Shown: positions 55,957 to 64,000 of the stretch, in pieces
Numbering within the stretch: the stretch's first letter is position 1
Layout: each line of letters opens with the position of its first letter
DNA from: Entoloma clypeatum
Taxonomy: Eukaryota > Basidiomycota > Agaricomycetes > Agaricales > Entolomataceae
Direction: 5' to 3'
DNA: 64,000 nt
Assembly (NCBI GenBank): GCA_963565915.1
Contig: OY751488.1
Location: 2,976,001-3,040,000 of the forward strand
Program-made: the position numbers and the translations under genes
The notes under the pieces: model-generated
What the model was told of the DNA's origin: nothing
The model's input: the letters and a program-made list of their open reading frames with translations, nothing else
The model's database searches: none

Positions 55957-57239
55957 ATGGACTCGAGTCTGCCCTCCTCCGATTCCGGTACATCTGACAC
56001 CCCTTCCGATCCCTCTTCCCACCATTCTGCCTACCACTCTGTAACTGGTGACTCCGTATTGCACATAGAAATGGACGACCCCGAATGTCTTACTGCGCTT
56101 GAACGCGAGTTCCAGGAACACCGCCAGACCCTCACCAACATTACCGCTCAACTCGAACAACTTATCCGTGCCGCTATTCCACCTGTTCCCATTCCCAACC
56201 CCAACCCGATTTCCCCTCAAGCAGAGGCCCCAGTTCCGGCCTTCCCACCAGCCCCAATCGCACCTGCTAATCCAGGTGTGCGTCGGGCCAAACCTGCAAC
56301 TCCGTCGGACTTCGACGGAGCACGTACCACTGGTTGGACTTTTCTTAATTCTTGCGAACTGTATATGGAACTGGTTCCGGAACAGTTTGCAGATGATCAT
56401 GCTAGGATCTATTGGGCGCTTTCCTTCATGAAGAGTGGACGTGCTGCGCACTTTGCCAACTGCGTCATCCAACAAGAGCGTCGGACCGGAGCTCCGTGTC
56501 ATCAGACCTGGGTGCAGTTCTGAACTGCGTTCATCACGGAGTTCACTCCGAAAAACGAAGAACAAGATGCACGGCTCATTCTTGAGGGAGAAGCCTATTA
56601 CCAAGGTAGTTGGGATGTGGAGGCTTACATTGACGACTTCAAGGATTATGTCGAAAAGGCTGGGTACACCGAAGGAACGAACATAGTACTTAAGTTCTGA
56701 CATGGCCTCCGATCCGACATCCAATCCAAAATTGCGACACTAACTTTCGGACGACCCGCGGATGACAACCGGATGCCTGGTATGCAGCCGCACAAGTCAA
56801 TGATGATAATCAAATTGCCAATAAGGCTTTTAAGTCCACAGTTCTGACACACCCGAACCCCTTCCGCACTGCTCCGACCGCACCGAAGGCAGCGGCAGGA
56901 TCTGTATTTCCCCGACCTTTCATCCCCTATATTCCACATGCACCTCCGACAGTCATTGCTCCGACTCCGACCATCCGCGACCCCAATGTGATGGATATCG
57001 ATGCCTCTCGCGTCAGGGGTAAGAACGCCAATGTATGCTTCAGATGTGGTAAAACTGGTCTTTTCAGTCGCGAGTGTCCGCTCCAATTTGACGTCCGATT
57101 CATGATGTTGGACGAACAGGAGGAGTACATGATGGACCAACTAGCCGCTAAAGATGCAGTGACGTCTACCTCCAATGTCGCCGACATGTCGGAGCAAGCG
57201 GAAGACAAACAAGAGGATTTTTCCCCCGACAATGAGTGA
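55957..57239 (+). pseudogene. Gypsy C gag with zinc knuckle, two TGA and one frameshift
   Basis: ATG at 55957 (MDSSLPSSDSGTSDTPSDPS). A coiled segment is followed by a Pro-rich linker and the capsid core (GWTFLNSCELYMELVPEQFA, then ARIYWALSFMKSGRAAHFAN). TGA codons lie at 56521-56523 and 56698-56700, both preceded by TTC. A one-base shift near 56770 is needed to continue with DAWYAAAQVNDDNQIANKAF. The nucleocapsid has one CCHC knuckle, CFRCGKTGLFSREC, with Leu-Phe before the Ser-Arg in place of the usual Gly-His. The frame ends DFSPDNE. It is non-functional as it stands. Confidence 0.87.
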
Positions 57240-57316
57240 ATGGTGTGCCCTCGTTGTCCACTAGCAATCGTTATGCTTCCTTGTCTATAGATGAATCAGA
57301 TTTTACTTCTTCTCCC

Positions 57317-57628
57317 TGTTGAAGTTCCACCTGGGCGCTAGCCACAGGTGTACTGAGCAACACGGCTACAGTGGAAGTACTCTACGATACCGCTATAGTC
57401 ACTTACATGGTTTGGAGGGGGGTAAGGCTGGTGAGAGCGGTTGAGGCTGGTGAGAGCGATGGAGCTGGTTAAGAGTCAAGAGACAACTTGTTGATATTGA
57501 CAGTTTCCTGGTCTTTATATACCGTACTACTGTTTGTACCAACCAAACAAGTATGTAATGAAGATATGTAAAGGTCACGTGATGTAATCTAATCTAATCT
57601 AATCTACGTGATGGGAAAAGTTTCAACA
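57317..57628 (-). repeat. Copia B 3' LTR
   Basis: 312 bp. The polypurine tract on the minus strand is the run of seven G just outside it (57635-57629). Confidence 0.94.
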
Positions 57629-57706
57629 CCCCCCCATATTTAGTACATACTTCTAAATACATTTTACTTTTTCCCACATATATATATATAGGTACTTTTG
57701 TTTCGC

Positions 57707-60700
57707 CTAGTTCTTTATCAGTCCAAAGTACGGGATAAACTTGGAAAAGAGGATTTTCCCCAGATTCTTAGTTAAAAGGTCTGCAGGGTTATTCACTCCT
57801 TCGATGAATTCGACCGTAATAATTCCTTCGGAGACTTTTTCTCTGACGAAGTGGAATCGCACGTCAATGTGCTTGGATCGCTTTTCAGTCACAGGGTTGG
57901 ATGCGATAAAGACGGAGCCGTTGTTATCTCCGTAGATCGGTACTGATCCGATCTGCATTCCAAGTTCGGCAAGCATGCTTCTCAGCCATGTTGCTGCGCG
58001 ACTGCAATCTGATAGCGCCATATACTCTGCTTCTGTAGAAGAGAGGGCGATGGTCTTTTGCGCCGATGATACCCATGTTATCGCCCCAGACGCCAGTGAT
58101 ATGAAGAAGCCGGTGGTAGACCTCCTCGTGTTTTCATCTGACGCCCAGTCGGAGTCTGTGAATGCATAGATCCCTTTCCCTGAGTCCCCATCGTACATAA
58201 TTGCGTAATTTTTCGTTGCCTTCAAATATCTGCAAATGTCCCTAGCCACCTCTAGATGGCGTTTGGTGGGATTCACGGAAAATTGGGACATTTTGATTAC
58301 AGCAAAGCAGATGTCAGGCCTCGTTCCAATCATCAGATATAGGAGTGATCCGATGACGGATTGGTACTTGGATCGGAGTTCCGCATTGGGTTCATCTTCG
58401 GACGCCATGGGTTTGTAGCCCGTAGGGAGTGGGGTATGGGTGGCATTAGATTCGCTCATCCCCATGCGTGCCAGAATTTTCTCAAGGTAAGGTACTTGAT
58501 CAATGAAGATCCTCTTCCCACGTTGCCTTATTTGGATTGAGAGAAATTCCTTTGGTTCCCCATCGGGCACTAGGTGACCTAGGTCCCTACATTCCCATGT
58601 TGTCATGAAGGCCTTCTTCTTTTCTAGCGTATATTCCCGGTTCGTGCCGAGAAAAGCAGAGTCGTCGACATAGATGACGGCAATTACAATTTCCCCGTTG
58701 GTACTTTTGTGAATGAACACTCCCGCATCGGAGTGAAGCCGGACAAAGCCGAGCTTTTTCATGGAGGAATCAAGTTCCCTCCACCAGGCTAATGCGGCCT
58801 GCTTAAGTCCATATAGAGCTTTGAATAGTTGGTACACGAGGTGTTCTTTCCCTTTTACTATGTAGCCCTCAGGCTGTCGCATGTAAATGACTTCACGGAG
58901 CGTTCCATAGAGGAAGGCTGATGAGACGTCCAAAAGTGTCATGAACCACCCTTCAAGGGCTGTCAATGCCAGTATTAGTCGGACGGTTTCATATCTTACG
59001 ACTGGTGAGAAGATCTGATCAAAGTCGATCCCTTCTACCTGTGAAAAGCCTTTTGCGACAAGGCGTGCTTTCAGACGCCCGTCGGACTTTTCGTTGTAAA
59101 CCCATTTGTTCCTTAGAGCTTTCCTCCCTGCAGGCAGGGGTACTAGCTCCGTGATCACCCCGCGGCGTTTGAGCATGTCTAGCTCCTTACGTTCAGCCGC
59201 ATACCAGTCTTCTTTATTTGGAAGAGGGTATATGTCTTTATGGGACATTTCAACGATGCCAACTTGGACTGATATTGCCTCCATCAGGAGGTCATTCATC
59301 CATGCCGTTTGACCGCCCAATCTCCGTCTTCGATCTAATTTTTCAAGATCAGACGCTGGAGTGTCTTCCCCATAGATGCTTCCTGGCATCTTCCGAACTC
59401 GTCGTTCCCTGATCGGTCGATCTGGTACTTGCTCGGGTTCCGGAGTGGGTACTCGCGGTTCGTCATCAGGCTCACTGGCAGGCAGTTCGTTGTCTGATTC
59501 AGGTTGATCCTGTTCAATGGGAACTGGGATATGAGGTGTTTCGTTGTGACTATCGTCATCATTGCTGCCGGGAATGAGATCCTCAAACTCATCAGCCGGC
59601 TCTGGGTTTTCCATTTCTGGGTGGTTTTCTGGCAACGGGTCAATGTGGCATCTAGGGTACTTGCTTTCATCAAAGATAGCTTTCCCGCCCATGAAAATCG
59701 TGTTGGTCTCAGGATCCATGAAGCGGTATCCTTTGACCCCTGGTTTCGATCCGAGATAAATCATCAATCGGGATCTTGATTCCAGGGAGTTCCTACGTTT
59801 CTCCTTTGGGATATATACATATGCCTGACATCCAAATACTCTGACACTAGACATGTCGGGGATCTCATTGGTCACCCTGAAGTAAGGGGTTTTCCATTCA
59901 AGATGCTGCATGGGGGTTCTGTTGTAGAGAAATGCTGCATGTTCCAAACAGAATTCCCACCACATCGGCGGTAGACATGCGTCGAAACGCAATGCCTGAG
60001 ATTTTTCCCACAGAGTTCGATTTATTCGTTCTGCTCTACCATTCTGCTGATGCTGATATGGGAGTGTGACGTCGATCAGAATTTCATGATCGGCAAGTAC
60101 ATCCTTGTATTCATCGAATTCTCCACCTCCATCAACCCGCCATTTTTTAGGGGTGGCGGCGAATTGATTCTGGATCATCGCAAGGAATTGTTTCAGCGCC
60201 GTGATGGCGCCTGACTTTTTCCTAAGCAAGACGACCCAGACATGGGAGGAAAAATCATCCAAAAAGGTAAGGAAATATTTGTACTTGTGGTACGATGCCG
60301 TGGATATCTGTTTCAAGTCCGAATGGATCAAATCAAAGGGTTTGACAGCCCTTGTCACCGAGTTAGGGTAAGATTGATTCGGCATTTTCCCTTTTAGACA
60401 CCCCGTGCAGCTTTCCTGTGATTTCTCACGTACTAACGTTTTGGGTACTCCTTTGGTACTGGTGGGAATCTTATTGAGCGCCTGGTCATTTGGGTGGCCA
60501 AGGCGTTTATGCCAGGTTTCAACAGTGATTTCGCTAGAGATCGCGTGGATTTGGTCATAGCGTATTTCAGTGTCTAACCAATAAATGGTTTGTCCGATGA
60601 AATGGGGCGAAAACTGTATTTTGTTCAGCCCTTTAGAGATATTAATTTCTCCACGCATTCCATCAACTTTGTAACCATGGTTAAGGAAGACGCCTAGGGA

Positions 60701-62350
60701 CAGTAGACGTGTGTCCATATCCGGAATATAAAATACCGGTCGTAGGAGATGGGTTTTAGTTTCCCCATTTAGGGTATGCCGTACTGGAACGGCCTCTTTG
60801 AACTCATGGGTAAAGTGTAATGATGCGCCGGAATCTAAGATCCACTGAGCGTGTTCTCTCTCTTTGCAGTGTGTGCAGGATGCGGAATGTTTGATATATT
60901 TTTTGTACAGATCATCGCTAAAGAGATCTATACTATCTGCATCGGTACTGGCTAATATATATTCAAACGTCTGTGCGTGATTATTAGCATTTCCCATTTG
61001 GTCAAGTTTGAGAGAAGAATGTGACGAACCGTCAAGTTCGATCAGCCCGTCTTCGAATTGTTCCGGCCCCATCCGCTCGCTTTGATGGTCTATGTCCATC
61101 ATTTTCAGTGATTCTTCTATCGACGGGGCTACGCGACGCTGTTTAGCCGGCCTTTCGTCGATGTCAGGAATGATGGTGTCTAGGATACGAAGATTCGATC
61201 CTGAGGGGCGAGCACCAATGCCGCGCGCGAGTTTGCGGACATGGTCGTTCTTTTTCCACACGGATGGTCTTCCAGAAGGAAGCCCGGTGTACTGTGACGG
61301 AGGGGGGTTCATACGCTGCAGGAGCGACTGCATATTTGCGGAATCGGGCTGAGCGGTACTTGTCGTTTTCCCGCGACCAGTGACGGTTGTGAAGGACGGT
61401 GTTGGAAGAGGAGGGAAGTGGATGGCGGGAGCAACGAACTCAACCGTTTCTTCCACATGGTCGGACGCGTTGTCCGCAGTGTTGACGTTTTTCTTCTGAT
61501 TGCGCCATCGTCCTTTTCCCTTCTTCTTTTCAGAAGCGGTACTATGGTCGGTCGAGTTAGGCTGCTCGTCAGCATCGTTCTGCGAGGTACTCGGCTTCTG
61601 TTGCCTTTCCCATTTGGGGTCCTGCCCCTTTCGCTTTGTCCCAGAAATTTTCCGGGCCTGCTCGTTGGACGTGTGAGTGGACCCAATCGAATACTTGCGT
61701 CGGTACTCTGATATGATGCTTTCGGCGACGGCCTTGTAGGTGAAATCGTCGGCGTCATAGACCTGGAAGAGGGCGGTGGACAGTGACGACCAGGCGTCGG
61801 GAATTGCATTTGCCAGGATCATTGCCTGCATCAGATCGGGAACGTCAAAGTTCGAGTCGGCGAGCCGAGCGAAAAGAGACCCCAGGCGTTCGATTTCGGG
61901 GACGGGGTCGCGTCCAGAGAGTTTGTAGGTGGCGGCGGCCTTGAAGTCGCCGAAGATGACAGCCGGGGATACCTTGGAGTAGGCATCCTTTAGTGACTTC
62001 CAGGCGTCTTTCGAGGAAGTGGCGTCCTTGATGTGGCGTCTGATCGCCTCGGAGACCTTCAGGCGTATCGCCCCAAGAGCTACGTCATCGTCCCTGATCC
62101 AGGCTTTTTCTTCCTTGCGGAAGCCGGGCTGGTCGACCGTGGTAGCCAGCACAGGGGGAGCAGCAGCAGTGGCCCCAGGGGTGGAGACTGTGGTGGTGAA
62201 GTCGGCGATGACAGGGCGGGGGATGTCGCCAGAAACAAGGCGCCAGACTCCTTGATGGAGGAGGTAAGACTTCATTTTTTCGGCCCAGCTCCTGTAGTCG
62301 ATGCCGTCAAAGGCAGTGATTGTGTCGAGGGCAGAACGAGAGGTAGACAT
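57707..62350 (-). CDS. Copia B Gag-Pol polyprotein, uninterrupted but with protease deletion
   Basis: A single open frame of 1,547 residues starting MSTSRSALDTITAFDG. Gag (residues about 1-450) lacks a CCHC knuckle. Protease has WILDSGASLHFTHEF, but about 84 nt are missing directly after it compared with copia A, so the protein jumps from HEFK to AVPVRH. Integrase is complete: zinc finger HKRLGHPND to CTGCLKGKM; catalytic residues in IHSDL, RVDGGGEF and NGRAERINRTLWE. RT has VIYVDDSAFLG, and RNase H has AFTDSDWASDENTRRS, SSTEAEYMAL and IYGDNNGSVFIA. The frame ends FIPYFGLIKN. It should make all enzymes except possibly an active protease. Confidence 0.95.
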   Translation of the reverse strand: MSTSRSALDTITAFDGIDYRSWAEKMKSYLLHQGVWRLVSGDIPRPVIADFTTTVSTPGATAAAPPVLATTVDQPGFRKEEKAWIRDDDVALGAIRLKVSEAIRRHIKDATSSKDAWKSLKDAYSKVSPAVIFGDFKAAATYKLSGRDPVPEIERLGSLFARLADSNFDVPDLMQAMILANAIPDAWSSLSTALFQVYDADDFTYKAVAESIISEYRRKYSIGSTHTSNEQARKISGTKRKGQDPKWERQQKPSTSQNDADEQPNSTDHSTASEKKKGKGRWRNQKKNVNTADNASDHVEETVEFVAPAIHFPPLPTPSFTTVTGRGKTTSTAQPDSANMQSLLQRMNPPPSQYTGLPSGRPSVWKKNDHVRKLARGIGARPSGSNLRILDTIIPDIDERPAKQRRVAPSIEESLKMMDIDHQSERMGPEQFEDGLIELDGSSHSSLKLDQMGNANNHAQTFEYILASTDADSIDLFSDDLYKKYIKHSASCTHCKEREHAQWILDSGASLHFTHEFKEAVPVRHTLNGETKTHLLRPVFYIPDMDTRLLSLGVFLNHGYKVDGMRGEINISKGLNKIQFSPHFIGQTIYWLDTEIRYDQIHAISSEITVETWHKRLGHPNDQALNKIPTSTKGVPKTLVREKSQESCTGCLKGKMPNQSYPNSVTRAVKPFDLIHSDLKQISTASYHKYKYFLTFLDDFSSHVWVVLLRKKSGAITALKQFLAMIQNQFAATPKKWRVDGGGEFDEYKDVLADHEILIDVTLPYQHQQNGRAERINRTLWEKSQALRFDACLPPMWWEFCLEHAAFLYNRTPMQHLEWKTPYFRVTNEIPDMSSVRVFGCQAYVYIPKEKRRNSLESRSRLMIYLGSKPGVKGYRFMDPETNTIFMGGKAIFDESKYPRCHIDPLPENHPEMENPEPADEFEDLIPGSNDDDSHNETPHIPVPIEQDQPESDNELPASEPDDEPRVPTPEPEQVPDRPIRERRVRKMPGSIYGEDTPASDLEKLDRRRRLGGQTAWMNDLLMEAISVQVGIVEMSHKDIYPLPNKEDWYAAERKELDMLKRRGVITELVPLPAGRKALRNKWVYNEKSDGRLKARLVAKGFSQVEGIDFDQIFSPVVRYETVRLILALTALEGWFMTLLDVSSAFLYGTLREVIYMRQPEGYIVKGKEHLVYQLFKALYGLKQAALAWWRELDSSMKKLGFVRLHSDAGVFIHKSTNGEIVIAVIYVDDSAFLGTNREYTLEKKKAFMTTWECRDLGHLVPDGEPKEFLSIQIRQRGKRIFIDQVPYLEKILARMGMSESNATHTPLPTGYKPMASEDEPNAELRSKYQSVIGSLLYLMIGTRPDICFAVIKMSQFSVNPTKRHLEVARDICRYLKATKNYAIMYDGDSGKGIYAFTDSDWASDENTRRSTTGFFISLASGAITWVSSAQKTIALSSTEAEYMALSDCSRAATWLRSMLAELGMQIGSVPIYGDNNGSVFIASNPVTEKRSKHIDVRFHFVREKVSEGIITVEFIEGVNNPADLLTKNLGKILFSKFIPYFGLIKN

Positions 62351-62703
62351 TTTTTAGATGAATCTAAAAGAGGGTTTCCAATCAGTGATGTGTTATGAAT
62401 ATGATTTAAGAAAACAATTAAATGATTCCTTATGACATATTCCCTTTAGGAATAGCGGTCACGGAAAAACCCTTTATATGTCAGAAACATACAAGGTGCG
62501 ATCAACGTTTCCACATGGAGTGTACTAGGTCAATCCCCTTAGGGACGTCTCATGACAGGTACTTGTCGTAATGACGTTCCCAGGTTCATATGTGAAGAAG
62601 TATGACTCAGAACCTAGATCTTTCGATCGGTTCTTTTGCCAACCAGGGTAGAGTGGGCAGGTACTCGCTGTTGCCAGCGTTTCCCAGGTCCCTCTGCTAT
62701 CCG
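62351..62703 (-). other. Copia B leader
   Basis: An untranslated leader of 353 bp between priming site and ATG. It is nearly the same as that of copia A. Nothing further was seen. Confidence 0.6.
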
Positions 62704-62715
62704 GGGCCCATAACC
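62704..62715 (-). promoter_or_regulatory. Copia B primer binding site for initiator tRNA-Met half
   Basis: GGTTATGGGCCC on the minus strand directly abuts the 5' LTR, as in copia A. Confidence 0.75.
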
Positions 62716-63027
62716 TGTTGAAGTTCCACCTGGGCGCTAGCCACAGGTGTACTGAGCAACACGGCTACAGTGGAAGTACTCTACGATACCGCTATAGTCA
62801 CTTACATGGTTTGGAGGGGGGTAAGGCTGGTGAGAGCGGTTGAGGCTGGTGAGAGCGATGGAGCTGGTTAAGAGTCAAGAGACAACTTGTTGATATTGAC
62901 AGTTTCCTGGTCTTTATATACCGTACTACTGTTTGTACCAACCAAACAAGTATGTAATGAAGATATGTAAAGGTCACGTGATGTAATCTAATCTAATCTA
63001 ATCTACGTGATGGGAAAAGTTTCAACA
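62716..63027 (-). repeat. Copia B 5' LTR
   Basis: 312 bp. On reading it shows no difference from 57317-57628. It carries the tandem GATTA units, CACGTG and TATATAAAG promoter elements. Confidence 0.94.
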
Positions 63028-64000
63028 CTCCCTATGACTCGGCGCAGAATGAACCCTCAGTCACACCTACCCCGACTCTGAAAGTCATCTGACCCCGACT
63101 CTGAAAATGGGAACGATGACTTCCGAAAAAATACATCCTGGCCTCTGACGGCTCCGACAACGCTATTGAACTAGATGTTGTTCTGGAGACAACGGACACC
63201 AAGGATACCCTTTCACAAAAGGCTGTTCTCGATAGCGGAGCGACTGGCTCCTTCATTGACCACTCCCTGGTAGAGAAACATCGACTCAGTACCTGAAGGC
63301 TACAACGTGCAATCCCTGTCTACAATGTCGATGGTACTCCGAACGACGCCGGAGCAATATCGGAGGTCCTGGACATTATACTCCAATATCAGGATCACAC
63401 AGAGTGGATCCAGCTCGCTGTAACTGGACTGGGAAAGCAGGATATTGTACTTGGATTCACATGGCTCAAGGAGCACAATTCCGAGGTAGATTGGACCTCC
63501 AGGGAGGTGAGAATGAGTCACTGTCCCACTCGCTGTCGGACTTGCCATCAGGAGGCCATTCAGGAGCAGAAGGTCCGCAAATTCAAGCAGGCATGCATCC
63601 GCACTTGTCGGATGGGTCCGACACCAGATGCTGGATTAGCGGAGGAAGCCCCGCGAGGCCCTTGGGTGGAAGACGTAAGCGAGGACGAAGAACAATCATC
63701 GGATGAGCCGTTGGAAGACGATGCGGAGGAGGAAGATGAGTTCAAAGAGGGAGATCGCCTCTTCATCGGAGCCCTACCTCCGATGTTGGAATTTGTCCGA
63801 GCATCGTCAACTACCTCACAACGCCTATCAGAGGCGTTCCTCCAAAATCAGAAACCCAAGTCTTTTCGCGACTCTGTACCTAATCACTTACATGATTTTG
63901 AAGATGTATTTTCCAAGACCTCCTTCAACAATCTGCCAGAGGAACGTGTATGGGACCATGCCATTGAGCTGATCCCCAACACAACTCCATTGGGTTGCAA
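63028..64000 (+). pseudogene. Gypsy C, right part: protease and start of RT, cut by window end
   Basis: Continuation of gypsy C after copia B. The protease reads KAVLDSGATGSFIDHSLVEK with the DSG triad intact. A TGA at 63294-63296 follows, then AIPVYNVDGTPNDAGAISEV and VLGFTWLKEHNSEVDW. A CxxC pair lies in SHCPTRCRTCHQEA. An acidic linker leads to FEDVFSKTSFNNLPER and WDHAIELIPNTTPLG, the segment just before RT in Ty3/gypsy pol. The first 100 bp contain a partial duplication (CCCCGACTCTGAAA twice) and need a frame correction. RT itself lies beyond the window. Confidence 0.85.

Larger units (their letters stand above)
55390..57316 (+). mobile_element. Gypsy C, left part: 5' LTR, leader and gag
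   Basis: A plus-strand Ty3/gypsy element inserted in the gypsy B gag. It is interrupted at 57317 by copia B and resumes at 63028. Its 3' LTR is beyond the window end. Gypsy B coding sequence resumes directly at the LTR edge (DAEDIKKK on the minus strand). Confidence 0.88.
57317..63027 (-). mobile_element. Copia B: Ty1/copia retrotransposon inserted in gypsy C
   Basis: A 5,711-bp element with 312-bp LTRs that look identical to each other, and the 5-bp duplication CTCCC (57312-57316 and 63028-63032). It belongs to the same family as copia A but to another subfamily of LTR. It is probably the youngest insertion here. Confidence 0.96.

Noticed and set aside
55897..56724. 275-codon minus-strand frame opposite gypsy C gag
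   Set aside because: The plus strand carries recognisable Gag with a CCHC knuckle, so the minus frame is a shadow.

Overview
The window is nuclear DNA of a filamentous basidiomycete, most likely an Agaricomycete. The reasons are intron-dense genes (introns about 45-65 nt, mostly GT-AG, with CTAAC/CTAAT-like branch sites), an F-BAR/DEP/RhoGAP protein, a RING-PH-VWA pheromone-type scaffold, a DOPA 4,5-dioxygenase and fungal chromoviruses. No tRNA, rRNA or CRISPR array was recognised. Species is not assigned.

The left 35.4 kb is a compact housekeeping block. In order it holds: a PAK/Ste20 kinase (270-2865, +); the ATM-type checkpoint kinase Tel1 (3360-13067, -); a short cystathionine beta-synthase (13837-15408, -); a five-exon DOPA 4,5-dioxygenase (16130-16747, -); a Far1/Ste5-like scaffold (16840-20473, +) divergent from it across only 92 bp; a Pmt4-type mannosyltransferase (20932-23825, +); the sorting nexin Mvp1 (23959-26549, +); the Ccc2 copper ATPase (27091-30140, +); mitochondrial ribosomal protein mL44 (30264-31395, -); and an F-BAR-DEP-RhoGAP protein (31523-35403, +). 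The Ste20-type kinase and the Far1-like scaffold belong to the same mating/MAPK pathway in fungi, but no receptor, pheromone or homeodomain gene accompanies them, so this is not evidence of a mating-type locus.

The right 28.5 kb is almost entirely a nest of transposons. The oldest layer is a decayed Ty1/copia relic (35495-36400) carrying a 555-bp MITE-like insertion with a 10-bp target duplication. Next comes a decayed gypsy element on the minus strand (gypsy B, pieces at 44788-48366 and 54009-55389, perhaps also 36401-36592). A Tc1/mariner element (36593-44787) appears to lie in it, and that Tc1 is itself split by a young chromovirus (gypsy A, 37431-44001, TSD GATGG). Gypsy B is also split by copia A (48367-54008, TSD TGTCC) and by gypsy C (55390 to beyond the window), and gypsy C is split by copia B (57317-63027, TSD CTCCC).

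The most interesting signals are in the nest. Two unrelated gypsy LTRs each carry a 10-11 nt sequence about 32-34 nt downstream of a TATA box that is exactly complementary to a site 2 nt past the LTR, which is the layout of Tf1-type self-priming. Gypsy A has two extra reading frames, one before gag without an ATG and one after pol. The two copia copies have different in-frame deletions (integrase in A, protease in B), so they could in principle complement each other. Most premature stops in the nest are TGA, and three of four LTR differences in gypsy A are CpG transitions, pointing to cytosine methylation or a RIP-like process. In the gene block, the PAK gene needs an intron with a GA donor, and the RhoGAP domain has Glu where the arginine finger should be. 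All coordinates were derived by eye.
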